Shown: positions 35,866 through 47,570 of the stretch, piece by piece
How positions within the stretch are numbered: the first letter of the stretch is position 1
Layout of the letters: the number at the start of each line of letters is the position of its first letter
Assembly: GCA_028532985.1 (NCBI GenBank)
Contig: JANCIK010000013.1
Coordinates: forward strand, 248,001 to 312,000
Source: Stropharia rugosoannulata
Lineage: Eukaryota > Basidiomycota > Agaricomycetes > Agaricales > Strophariaceae
Direction of reading: 5' to 3'
Length of the DNA: 64,000 nt
The notes under the pieces: generated by a model
Database searches by the model: none
The model's input: the letters and a program-made list of their open reading frames with translations, nothing else
Told to the model about the DNA's origin: nothing
Position numbers and translations under genes: made by a program

Positions 35866-37987
35866 CTACAAGTACATAGTGGAAAGTGTCATACCATGTT
35901 TATGAAGGTCTTTTTTGAGTATCTCGTGGCTACTATTATGCATCCGAAAGCCACGGGTTTGAAGATGAAATGTTACAGGCGAAGTCACTCTTGCTGGGTA
36001 GAAAGTCGAATCACGACGGGAAAGGAGCACGAGGGCGAAGCAGCAGACGTTACTGTAGTTGCATACTACAGATGTTTCTAATTCCACGAAATTCAACATG
36101 CCGAAAATGTGGATTTTGCTATCTTCGCTTTGATATGCAGGCCTGGTGAAAAGAATGTTTCCGTCGGCGTCAAAGAGACGATTATCTAGGACATTATAGA
36201 GACCATGCTTGCTTGAGTTAACTTCATTTGCGGTCCTCGACGAAGATGGCGGAAGAACATCGAAATGACCCAGTATATTCGCAGTAGCATAGTAATCGCC
36301 CCTTGGAGTAAAGTATTTTGGATGTGCTGACTTCGCGCGTAATGCAGGCATGATGAGAACGGATACACGAAGACCCAGCGGAGTAAGTACAATTGGCTCG
36401 TAAGGGTCGTGCCATGTAATATTTGGCGCTCTGTGAGCATAGTACTTGGGACTCTCGGGAATAAGCCTGCTGCCACTGTGACTAAAGCTATACCGCCCAT
36501 CATTCCCGTTCCCCCAGTTTACTATGCTGAGCGTTCCCGAACCCCTTTGTTCTGACTTGAGAATCTCTTGAATAAGCCGGCCAAATGCCACCTCTGCCCC
36601 TTCACCATATGCTGTCGAAAAGCTGACATTGAATATTCCCATAAGGGAATATGCCGTGTCCTCTTCTCTTGTTACACAGCGCTCCGCCGCCCATTGCATG
36701 CGACGAGAAATATCGGTATCGAATGGGTGATTGAGCTCATGTTGAGTGATTGTGGTGGCTTTATGAACCTCTTGCAAGATGGGCTGACTGTCTTTGTCAT
36801 TAAACCTTATTGAGCTGCTAGGGGAAAGGCATTCCCAATCCCTACGGTAGAACCTTGAAATCTTCGGTGAAACAAGCTCCTGTAGGGTCCATCCGCGAGA
36901 GAACCAAGTGTCTTTGTGCATATCTTCCAGAGTCATGGTATCCGCCAAATATATAATACATACCGCGCTCCATTCATACCATCGGAACATGCACCTGATA
37001 GACTCGTCGAGCTCAGCGCTACTGCTCTTATCGATACAGCAAGTGTCCATCCAGCCCAAGGTCAAGCCGTGATTCAGAGCTGAGACGCGACAGAACATCT
37101 CCAGCTTGCGATATCCATTTAGCTGTGGGTCAAAGGTGTTCGTTGTCCAGTCTGTGAATGTGACTTCGCCGGGTAATTCCCGAAGCCAGGTATGGGAAAG
37201 TATGGCGTAGGCACAGTGTCGATGAAGGAATTGTTTAATAGCATAGTTAGCCTCTAAGTTTGACTCCGGGTCAATCTGAGATATGTTGGTGTCCATGTAG
37301 AAGTTTAGCTCTATTCTTTCAGAGATGATACGGAGGACCTCTGGACGCTCGACAAGCCTGATTCCCGTCCCATCCTTATTGAATGCTAGCATCCGAACTG
37401 GCATTCTATTGAACACCCTATAACGTGCCTTTGCCAGGATCTGTTCCAGCAGTGGAGGCCTCTGCACCACAGCCGCTATAGGTCTCCCGGATAAGCACGC
37501 ATTCAACCAAAGGGAAAATCGCCGAGCACATACGAGAGACGGGGCCCGAAACTGATTTTACTAGAAATAATGGGGTTACATCAGGTTTATAAGAGAAGTT
37601 GTTCATGACGCACATAACTGACTTGAACGGTGATTGGCTACAGACACTTCCAGAGGCGCGCGCTTTGCTGAAACGGAGAGCACAAAACTGTGAAGGGCAT
37701 CTAGCAAATTTGTGGCCTCTGACGTTAGTTCAGATACTTCTGTGATGATCGTAAACATCAGTCCACTTTGAGCAACCAATATTAATAGGCTACGCACTAC
37801 CTCCCTGATACGCTCTACTTCCACGTGTAAGTTGTACGATAAAGGTCTCAAGGGCTTCAATGAGCAGTTTTCTGTCGTTTCCTCGATGAGTTGTTAATAT
37901 GGAAAAACGCCTGGCACATCATGTCTAGCTAGATTCACCTTTGATACCTTCTCCATCAGCACTTGCCTCATTCTTCTTCGATTTCAT
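35866..37987 (-). CDS. HET-domain protein 2
   Basis: Second member of the head-to-tail HET trio. Exons 37987-37948, 37881-37798, 37739-37623, 37560-37534 and 37475-35866 join in phase to 625 residues. Exon 1 encodes MKSKKNEASADGE, exon 2 (84 nt, same length as in both neighbours) LLIEALETFIVQL, exon 3 SEATNLLDALHSFVLSVS. The last exon carries AYAILSHTWL, WMDTCCIDKSSSAELDESIR, VCIIYLAD, WFSRGWTLQELVSPK, EEDTAYSLMGIFNVSFSTAY and the terminus MTLSTMYL. It is close in sequence to protein 1 but diverges in the C-terminal domain, as expected for recognition genes under diversifying selection (inference). No frame disruption. Confidence 0.87.
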
Positions 37988-40900
37988 GCTACCTTTTGAC
38001 TACCAAATGGGACGAGATGCAAGAGACGCAGAGAATGCCTGGTGTGGGTAGGGATGGATATATCGTGGAGATGTCTGTATACAGAGCAATGTCATTGATA
38101 CTTCAACTTGCGGAGTACTGAGGCGATGCGTGTCAAAAAGCGTATGCAAAAGCTGTGCCAAATCTGTATTATGTATCACTTACGCCTGTACCATATTTTA
38201 CCCATCGGCTACGTTGCACGAGAAATATACCCCGTGTTTGGCCCCATGTCGTCGGTGTAGAACAGACCACACTGACACGTGGTCCGTCATACCACGAGCG
38301 CGCGGCGCGGAGACCGTTTCAATTGCTAGTTCCAAGCAGCATGAAAGCACTGTGGTTGCGTTACGACGTCCCTGGGTTAGCCGCGACCTTGTCGTCGCAA
38401 TGTAGTCGTAAATGTAGGTCGAAGACGCACTTCCTCATGGGCCTGTCTATAACCAAAGCACGTGACTCAAGAACGCGCTTCGCCTCAGGTCAGGGGGTGC
38501 GATGGTCGATGGTGGGGGCACGGGCCATCCCTGGATGGGATGAAAAGACTCAGAAGGCGCATCTGCCAAATGGTTCGTCATACGTTATATGGATGCAGTT
38601 ATGCGCAAGTTGTGTGTCGATGCAAATTGGGATTGCCTGTTCATTGAGCCGTTCGAGACAGAAATTTGAGAGAAATAGTCCGGCCGGAAAGCCGCCGTGC
38701 GGCAAACACTGAGAGGAGAAGAGAAGGCCCACGAATCACACAAACGGAAACAGAACGCGTGTGTATTCGGGACTTCGTAGGCTACGACAAGAGAGCGACG
38801 ACGACAGGATGGATGTGAGAGCCAAAGAAAAGGTCTAAAGTCGGACGAAGAGAGAAGGGACGCGTCTTATAGGACGCGTCAGGTAACAAACCCCAAGAGA
38901 TCGATGTAAGGATCCGGCATGTGGCGGTACTAGGGCACGGTGCAATATATCTGCATTACCTTGAGTGGCGGGTGTTATGTTGCATTGTAGTTCCAAGCAG
39001 CGGACCGGGAAACATAGCGGATAACCTCGCCGAGGGGAGCATGCGGGGGGCGCGCTGGACGACCTAACGGGTGCATTGAATGCGCAAGATGGACTGAGTG
39101 GTGCGACTCGTGAGTAAGCCACGGAAGGGCCAAGTGCGCTGCGCGCGGCAAGGGCGGGGGCGGGGGCGGGGGCGAATATGCAAGTGATGTTTGATGTATG
39201 CGGCATTCAAGTGGACCATTTATCGCGCGCGCACGGCTTGCGTGTGTGTCTTGGAGCGAATCGGCTCGGCCCATGAACTTATAAGACAAGGAATGGCGGC
39301 AATGTTAGACTATCAAGAAGGGAGGGAAGGGGAAGGCTGGGGAAGGGGGGCGGCGGACGAGAAGAGCCAGTGCATCGAGCCCGGAGGCATTTTGAGTACC
39401 AAGGGCCAGGGAACGTGACCGCGCGGACGCGGGTGGGCGGTGAGGGAAGTCTGAGGGCAAAGGGCATTGTATCTCATTGCATGTACATGCTACACAACGT
39501 GACCTGTAGGTACTCACCAAGTCCGAGTCCAGAGAACGTGCTGGGCAGGGTTTGTGTCGTGCGAGACTCGAGTACAGAGCGGTTACAGATCAAAGAGGAG
39601 CGGTTTGCGGGACGGGATGGATTGGGCGGCTGGGGTAGGAATGCGCAGGATGCCAAATGACGGGGCAAGCAACAAGGTGGCCGAGAGCAGGAGCGGACAA
39701 TGCAAGTGCAGGTTACAGGGGAGTGGGAGCAGTGCAGCTGCGTAGTCTGTGGGCGCGGGCGCTGGAGGGCCGCGCATGCCATGGGAAGTGAGCTGTAGAC
39801 TTCATGAGTAATTAATTAATTGTTTGAGCCAGGCGGTGCGATGCGGAAGCTGCAAAGGGAAGTAGCGGCGGCGAATCGGAGAGATCAAGAGAGCAAAGCG
39901 GAAAAAAGTAAGAGAAGAGGTAGCCAAGTAATTGTGTCATGAGCAAGGGGATGGCAATGTGGAGAGGGAGAGCGGGCCCCGGAGACTGAGGCTTGTTGCC
40001 TGCATTCTGAACCTCGGGTTAAGCTGGTGGAACTGAGAACGGAGATAACGGGTAGGAGATAGGACGCGAGTTGGTGATGGCGGTTTGCGTTTACATAACT
40101 GAATGCAACTTGCATGAGCAATATGATTTGAACCTTAGGTGGGTACTTGCCGACTCACAGGACATGGGAACATATACAGCCGTCGGCGAAGCCCCACTGC
40201 GCACTGTGCAACAAGAGGGAGGAAGCAAGCAAGTACAGGATCCAGGGAGGGCAGGGGAGATGAAATATGTCATGACAGGCTGAGCAGCGTTGTGGAGGGA
40301 GCGGGGGAGTGGGCGTGGAGGCTCATTTGCTTTTCAAGAGGGAGTGAGCGTATCTACCTGGTTCCGGTTAGGCATTAAATATTAAAATATTGACCTTGTA
40401 TTCACCCCTTCCTTCACTCGTGTACGGCCGCAGTCTGTGATTCACGTATGGCACCTTTTGACACATTGCATTGACTTGACTGACGTTGCCTGGTGAGAGA
40501 AAGGAAGATTCACATCTTCCAATAGATCCGTCATAGCGTGGTGTCCCGGGCAAGCTATGTCGGCGTTCATCTACGACGGGGCCGTATATTCACTACGCAC
40601 GGCAATACGAGGAGCGTATGTATCTGGATACCTGTACGCAGAATAATGTGGGTGAGCAACATTGCAGAGTGATGGAGTATTGTGAGCTTACGACGCTAAG
40701 TAATAGGCTCCAACATCATTTACAGCGATCATCGAAGTAAGTGCTGGCCACAATGGATTTGTCAGTTAAGTTGATACATTCAAGATGCGTTCAAAGCAGA
40801 AATAAGTAGTACAAACTTGGTATTTGGCACGGGGTTTGGGCGGATGCCGAATGCTTGCCGGAATGCTTTTTAACTGGTTGTGCCGATCCCAAGCCGAGTT

Positions 40901-41269
40901 GCCGCGTCTTCATGCTAAAGCTCCGAGTTGGCTCCGAGCAAGCTCCGAGAAAGCCTTCACCAAGCCTTCACCTGTACCTGGCTAAGGCGTATAACCAACC
41001 ACATTATATCTGACGGTTTCTTGGACTACATTCAGGTCAATATTACACAGGGTTGAACGTTGACTTTCACATGTTCGACATATATACACATACACAATTT
41101 TACTACATTACTACATTGCACCCTAGAATGCTTCCAACCAGGTCAACGTAAATCGGTAGTGACTAGTGATTAACGATTAATAGTCAAATCCAACTCCCCG
41201 ATCGAACCTCCTGAAAGACGTTAGTTATCAGTTTCAACCATTTGAGAAGATATTAAGATACATACTTTT
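37988..41269. other. Gene-free spacer of 3.3 kb, partly purine-rich
   Basis: No gene supported. Roughly 38.8-40.4 kb is G/A-rich on the + strand with low-complexity runs, including GGGGGC repeated about four times near 39150-39172 and several GGGGAAGG stretches. The many overlapping frames there arise from this composition. The part next to 37988 should be the promoter of HET-domain protein 2; 40.5-41.2 kb is ordinary sequence. Confidence 0.4.
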
Positions 41270-43327
41270 CTACAAGTACATAGACCTAAGCGTCATACCG
41301 TGCTTGCGAAGATCCTTTTTCAGAATATTGTATGTGCCACCAATCGTTTGAAGTTTAAATGTGATAGGTTTCTTCATGGTTGCAACATTGAATGTGGCTT
41401 CGTCAATGCCTACACTCCGTCCTGCCGCATTGGTTACAAGCACAAGGGCAAAGCACACTTGACTGTGTTTGAATTGTACGGCTGACATTGATTCTTCAAA
41501 GTTCAACACGCCGAATATGTGAATTTTGTTCTTGTCATCCGGGAAAGAGGGCCTGGAGAAAGTTAAACGTCCGTACGAGTCAAAGAGGCGACTATCGAGA
41601 ACGTTATAAGTGTTATACTCGTCTGATTTTTCATACGGGAGACAACCAGATATGTTGACCATGGGAGAATAGTAATGTCCTCTTGGAGTAATCTTCCGGC
41701 TGTACGTAGACTCTACCCTCATCGCAGGCATGAGGAGGACGGACACCTTCATCCCAAGCGGAGTCAAAACGACAGGCTCATAAGTACCGTGGGGCCATTT
41801 AATATCTGGCAAGGCACGAGTGAAGCACTGCAGACCGTCTGGAACAAGGTCCATGCGAAGGTAGTTTTCAAGCCCACCATAGTTCACGATATCAAGCACA
41901 TTTGGATAGGCCCGGCCTCTATTGAGAATTTCTTGTACAAGTCGCGTGAATGCTGCATCCGCCCCTTCACCATACGCGGTCGAGAAGCTAACGTTAAAGA
42001 TGCCCATGAGTGAATACGACGCGTCCTCTTCCCGTGTAACATTACGCTTTGCTGCCCACTGCATGCGACGGGAAATGTGACTTGAACGAATGTGCCGTAG
42101 TTCCTCTTCAGTTATTGACGTGGCATCGAAAATCTTCTTCGAGATTGCGCGGTCATATTTATCACTAAGATCAATTGATATTCCGGGAGCAAGACACCGC
42201 CAGTCACTTCCATAGAACTTGACTGTTTTTGGCGCAATAAGCTCCTGCAGGGTCCATCCGCGTGTGAACCATGTGTCCTTGTGCATCTCCTCCAGGTCCA
42301 TAGTGTCCGCCAGGTAGGTCACGCAAACCGCGCTTGATTTGTACCACCGGAACATCGACCGGATAGACTCGTCAAGCTCGGAGCTACTGGTCTTGTCAAT
42401 GCAGCAGGTATCCATCCATCCCAAAGTCATGCCGTGATTCGTGGCTGCGACGCGACAGAACATCTCCAGCTTCCGGTAGCCACTCAAACTCGGGTCAAAG
42501 GTCTTCGCTGTCCAGTCTGTGAACGTAACTTCCCCCGGCGATTCACGAAGCCAAGTATGCGAAAGTATGGCGAATTTACAGTGTTGATCAACGAACTCGT
42601 CGATGTCATCGGATGCGTCGCCATTGTCTTCCTGAGCCTGAGCCGGGCTGATTCTGGATATCTTGTCCGTGTAAAAATTCTCTTCCATTTTCTGTGAAAC
42701 AATACGAAGAATTTCAGGGCGCTCAACAAGTCTGATCTTCGTCCCATCCTTGCTGAATGCTAACATTCGAATAGGCATTTTGTTGAACACCCTGAAGCGT
42801 GCTTTTTCGAGAATCCAACTTGGAAGAGGACGTCGGACTTGTCGCGTATGAGTAAATTATTGGTTAAAAGGCATGCTTCTAGAGCACACACCCGGGATTG
42901 GAGTTGAAGAGGATTGAGCTGTAGCTGTTGGATGAGGATTGCCCAATGAGCCGGATATAGCGCACAAGACTTACATCGTCGAGGATTGACAACAGTTACT
43001 TCCTGTGGAGCTTTCTTTCCTGTAAGAGAGACAACAAACCTCTGGAGAGCAGCCAGTAGGTCTGTCGCCTCGGAGCTCAGCTCAGACCCTGACGAATCTG
43101 CTTGATGTCAACGCGATTAAGCTCGAATAACAGAACGCACTGGCCTCCTCCTGGACGCTACCTCCTTGAATCAAAGGTACGATATAGCTCTCAAGTGACT
43201 GGATTAGTTGATTTCCTCCATTTCCTCAATTGAATGTTGGTACAGGTGAGATATCGAGAACGCATTGATTAGATTTCAAACCTTTTTGGATGGGATGTCC
43301 CCTAGCGATCCGGGTCGGATTTTCCAT
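41270..43327 (-). CDS. HET-domain protein 3
   Basis: Third HET gene in the same orientation. Exons 43327-43282, 43224-43141, 43088-42975, 42924-42892 and 42837-41270 join in phase to 614 residues. The N-terminal module reads LIQSLESYIVPLIQGG and EATDLLAALQRFVVSL. The HET blocks are FAILSHTWL, WMDTCCIDKTSSSELDESIR, VCVTYLAD and WFTRGWTLQELIAPK, then EEDASYSLMGIFNVSFSTAY and a C-terminal domain ending MTLRSMYL. All four intron positions and phases (all phase 1) equal those of proteins 1 and 2; exon 2 is 84 nt in all three. Separated from protein 2 by 3.3 kb of gene-free DNA. Confidence 0.87.
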
Positions 43328-44428
43328 CGAAGTAATGCTGCTTTGGGTTTACTAGACGGTAATCAAAGCTAGATTATAGCTGAGAGTTTCCCGGTGGGGC
43401 AATGTGGTTATATGAAGGTAGATGTATGTATAAACACGATGTGGTCATCTACAGAGCTGTGAATACTGCGGCTGTGCATGTCAAGATGTGCATGCCGCAC
43501 GTGTAGTATCGACTCAAATGTACCCAATTTATCCATCATGAGTGTGGCTTGAACAACTCTATATTTATTCCCGGAACCCATGTGTTCTCTTAAAAAAGAG
43601 TACCCAGAGGTACTCAAAACTTGCTCAGCATCGCACGCAAAATGGGGTGTTCTGTTGATCGTCAACCGCTGTTAATATGTTTTAACCCTTTCTCTTTCCC
43701 TCCTCTCGGATTAAACCTACGCATCAATTCAACAATGCGGTCTGAAGAATAAAATATTAATTAACAGTACACAGGCTCATCCTGCTTTCCCTCCTTTTGC
43801 TGACCTATATGTATATAGTCGGGTTGTAAAGAGGCGAGTGGTTAGCAGCGGTCAGACCGCGGCGTAGAGAAGCACACGGCAAGCGGCGCGGAAGCGCGTG
43901 TACGTACTACGTACTTATATGTACATAAACTATGTACACCAGTAGCTAGATAAGTAACAGCCGTTTGAGTTTACCAGCCGCACCATGAGCAAGTTGGTTG
44001 CAAGTGTACTTTTTCTGTTCATGCATACATACTTCCCCGCTACACGCGTGACCCAACGGCCATTCTCGTCTTCATTTCCACGCTGATGCGCCGGTCGTTG
44101 AGCTTAAAGCTGAGCATGAGTATATTGATCACTATATGCGGCTCCATAGTAATACATAGGATCAGGAAGTGGCGGCGTGTCGCTGGAAGAGGTATCGAGG
44201 CAACGGCAACGGCAACGGCGACAGCAATATTATGCGCCTTCTCAGTTCCATGGCACGCTCCAAGGTACTTCAACTCTAAGCTTAACTCACGTCGCTCGGC
44301 CAATTCTTGCGGAGGGTCATATCTGCGCCGTAAGATACACACCGACCATACCCCCCCCGGCGGGCAGCGGTTGGGCGGTTGCACATCTAGTTACACCCAT
44401 AGGGCATTGTCAGATGATGAAAGCTTGC
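43328..44428. other. Spacer between HET-domain protein 3 and the retrotransposon
   Basis: No gene supported. Contains the HET3 promoter and, near 44196-44225, a short CAACGG/CGACGG-type trinucleotide-like repeat. Confidence 0.35.
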
Positions 44429-44432
44429 ACGC
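44429..44432. repeat. Target-site duplication, left copy (ACGC)
   Basis: ACGC directly abuts the TG that opens the 5' LTR; the same four bases follow the 3' LTR at 55967-55970. Confidence 0.7.
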
Positions 44433-45397
44433 TGTGAGGGGCTGGGGCTGGCCCCTCGTGAAAACATGAAAAACCATAAGGTTCAGAACATAGATACACA
44501 AGAAGCGACATATCCGCCATAACGATCGGAAACTACTATCGGAAACTGAAGGAACAAGAAGAAGCACGAAATATGAAGTCTAAGATATGAAGATGCAAGT
44601 TTATTCGAAGATATGAAATATGTACATGATGAAACAAGAAGACAAGCACAAGGAAGACTCAAGATGTTATTACAACTCAATGGCAGATCAAGAAAGATAA
44701 CAGCATCAGAGCAATATTGGACTTCTGATGCCGACAACATCAGATCAATATTAACAATCTGATGTAACTATGGACCCACAAGGGAGTCAATCACATGGAA
44801 ATACTCGTACATACGACATGGGACAAATATGGCAACGGATTCCGACGATATGCAGGGGTTTCCGACGACATGCAAGCGTGTGGTAGCAGAAAGCAGAAGT
44901 ATCTCGATACAAACACAAGGGACATAGGTGTGGAAAGAGGGTCGGAGGAGATGTGTGTTTAGGGGAGAACATGGAGTTGATCCGGTCGCAGGAAGATCTC
45001 TTGTGCTTGGGCTTGGTTTCCGAAGATAAGGATATTTGTGGCCAAGATATGAAGCATGCTGTAGTGCAGCATGGTTTCCGACGAGATAAAGTCAGCACGG
45101 GCGGTCGGATCTTCGTGGATGGATATGGTACGATCTGGGCATGGCAACCAGACGGGTATTTAAGGAGTAGAATATCTCTGTACTTCTCCAGCTTCCTTCA
45201 GGGTTAAATTCTACCTACACACACCATACCAGTTCGCATCGGAAACCGTTGTTTAAACCTCGTACACTGGAAGCTCCTTGTTTTGAAACAAGTAAAACCT
45301 TTTCAACGTGCTATCGTTGTACACACGTTGCCTTCGCACATTGTGAACTTTAGAGACAGGCTTTTCAGACCAGTCCAACCCAACTTCGCACCTCACA
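44433..45397 (+). repeat. 5' LTR (965 bp)
   Basis: Begins TGTGAGG and ends CCTCACA, a 7-bp inverted terminal pair. It matches 55003-55966 base for base except for one additional G. A TATA-like TATTTAAG at 45157-45164, followed by a pyrimidine-rich stretch, may be the element's promoter; the R region would begin shortly after. Confidence 0.95.
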
Positions 45398-45400
45398 ACG

Positions 45401-45418
45401 TGGAGCCCACCGCGAGGG
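45401..45418 (+). other. Primer-binding site
   Basis: Three bases after the 5' LTR the sequence TGGAGCCCACCGCGAGGG begins with TGG, complementary to a tRNA 3'-CCA end, and continues as an acceptor/T-stem complement would. The tRNA species was not identified. Confidence 0.65.
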
Positions 45419-45587
45419 TCTACAGTTCACAATAGATCCGTCTGTTCCAGACCGTCGGATAACTCGTCAACTTGCTGCAGAATTTGCTATACCCCTACAA
45501 CCTCCTGAAGCACCCATCAAGAGAAGAAGGAAAAGACCGACACCGTCAGGAAGCCAAATATCTTCAGTACTCAGCCATATATCGGAA

Positions 45588-47570
45588 ATGGATCACGGAA
45601 TCGAAGCAAACCCTTTTGAAGTTCAAACCGTGGCGCCCAAAGTCAAGCCTTACCCAAATCGCAACTCAAAAGATGCTCCATCGTTTACAGGACCCACTAC
45701 TCCTTTACATCGATACCTAGAGGACATCGAGGAATTATGCAAAGACAGGGGAGACACATCGGATATCACACGGATTACAAAAACCCTGTGGTATGTGGAT
45801 TACCGATACCACGAAACATGGAAGAATATTCTAGATGAAAACAAATCCTGGAAGGAGAATAAACAAATATTACTGGAATATTTCCCTGGGTTGGATTCGC
45901 TCTACAAATACTCAGTCAACGATCTGCATAAATTAATACAGAAGTTTTCGAGCAAACCCATGGATAATCAAGAACTTCTAGCAGAATATCATTGTGAATT
46001 CATGATTATAGCTACTTATCTGGAGAAGGAGCAATTATCATCAAGAGACGACATCAACAGAAACTATGTTCTAGGTCTTCCAAAAGAATTCAGGGCGAAG
46101 GTTCTTACTCAATTAACGGCTGAAGACCCGAAGCGGAAACCGGGCCTGGTTCATGATTATCTTCAAGTTAATCGAGCAGCTCGATATGTTCTTCAAGATA
46201 ACACTTATTCTGACAGGTATGGCCTTGAAGACACACCTCGTGAACGGACGAAAACCGAAGAAACTGCTCTTGAGCTCATGCTAAGGAAAATGACATCGGA
46301 ATTAGGATCAATAAAGATGTTTATGCAAGGCCAACCTAATACATCTTTTCCGACGCAAGAAAGACCTATGTATCGTTCCACTCCGTGCTACGCCCCTGGT
46401 TGCTTGTTTTGCGGAGACATTAATCATATTATGAGGTCTTGCAACTTGCCGGATGAATTTATAAACAAGGGAATCATCAAACAAGGGCCGAATGGTAGAT
46501 TCACAATGGCTAACGGCGACTGGATCAATGGAACTGGAACAATAAAAGAAAGGATTGAAAACATCCTCAAACTGCAACGTGCTCGAGATGTACCCCCTCA
46601 CCTGTCGCCAGCTACCACGATGATGTTTTCCTGTACTACGGCTGAAACCTTGTTTAATTCTTCCAGTAAACTCGAAGAAGTCGACGAAGAAATCGGTGAG
46701 GTTTATCTGAAGACAAGGTCTTCGCCCCAAGACAAACCTGGACCAGGCAAAAACTCATCTGCTTATGAAAAAGTCCCTGAAGTCGTGATTGCCGAAAGGA
46801 AATCGGAAAAGACAATACCAGAAGCACATGTAAGATTTGAACCGGCTAAAGGACCCCAGTACCGATTCACCTCAGGAGCGGAAAATCTGGATCTTCTTAA
46901 GAAAGTCATATCAAAATCTTTGGATGCAGAAATTACTATTTCTCAAAGAGAGTTGTTGGCTATTTCTGGAGAACTTCGGAAATATTTCAAGGAAACAACT
47001 ACACCAAAGAGAATTCCGACGGTTAGCTATGTTCATGGCGAAGAAAATGAAGGGTCTTATGTGCTACAATTTGCTTCGGAAAATGGGCCATCGGATAGAG
47101 TCCTTTTGACGGCTTCTCCCCTTATGAAACTCAGGGTGATACCCGCGTTGCTAAACGGTGAATTCACGGCGGAATGTGTCTTGGACCAAGGATCGGAAAT
47201 CATGGCAATGGACAAGCGCATATGGAGAAAACTGTCTCACAATATAAACCCAGAAAGGAAAATATATATGGAGTCTGCCAACACAGAATTATCGCAAACG
47301 GATGGAATGTGCGAAAACCTTAAAATCACTATTGGAAGCCTTGAACTCTATTTTCAAGTACATGTCGTGGATAAAGCCCCTTTTCAAGTTCTGATAGGAC
47401 GACCGTTCTTTGTGTATACTGGATGCACTACTAGGGATTATACAAATGGCGACCAGGAAATTACTTTGACTTGCCCCAACACGCAAAAAGTGGTTACTAT
47501 TCCAACTCAGCCCAGGAACAAGGTTTCCGAAAAAGAGTTAGCGGATTTTCCAGAATCCCGACTGAATTAA
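45588..47570 (+). CDS. gag: Retrotransposon Gag with aspartic protease
   Basis: Single exon, 660 residues. Residues ~20-230 form a capsid-like helical region (ILLEYFPGLDSLYKYSVNDL and neighbours). A zinc knuckle CX2CX4HX4C reads CLFCGDINHIMRSC at about residue 273. A charged linker follows, then a retropepsin-like domain with active-site core VLDQGSEIMAM near residue 530 and the later turn VLIGRPFF. Here the protease belongs to the first frame, not to pol. The last 100 nt (47471-47570) overlap the start of the pol frame. The first ATG after the leader was taken as start. Confidence 0.9.
   Translation: MDHGIEANPFEVQTVAPKVKPYPNRNSKDAPSFTGPTTPLHRYLEDIEELCKDRGDTSDITRITKTLWYVDYRYHETWKNILDENKSWKENKQILLEYFPGLDSLYKYSVNDLHKLIQKFSSKPMDNQELLAEYHCEFMIIATYLEKEQLSSRDDINRNYVLGLPKEFRAKVLTQLTAEDPKRKPGLVHDYLQVNRAARYVLQDNTYSDRYGLEDTPRERTKTEETALELMLRKMTSELGSIKMFMQGQPNTSFPTQERPMYRSTPCYAPGCLFCGDINHIMRSCNLPDEFINKGIIKQGPNGRFTMANGDWINGTGTIKERIENILKLQRARDVPPHLSPATTMMFSCTTAETLFNSSSKLEEVDEEIGEVYLKTRSSPQDKPGPGKNSSAYEKVPEVVIAERKSEKTIPEAHVRFEPAKGPQYRFTSGAENLDLLKKVISKSLDAEITISQRELLAISGELRKYFKETTTPKRIPTVSYVHGEENEGSYVLQFASENGPSDRVLLTASPLMKLRVIPALLNGEFTAECVLDQGSEIMAMDKRIWRKLSHNINPERKIYMESANTELSQTDGMCENLKITIGSLELYFQVHVVDKAPFQVLIGRPFFVYTGCTTRDYTNGDQEITLTCPNTQKVVTIPTQPRNKVSEKELADFPESRLN

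Noticed and set aside
38130..40290. Many 60-120-codon frames on both strands
   Set aside because: All lie in purine-rich low-complexity DNA; mirrored frames on both strands indicate composition, not genes.
44483..45207. Open frames inside the 5' LTR (repeated in the 3' LTR)
   Set aside because: They are LTR sequence; identical copies in both LTRs and no coding motif.
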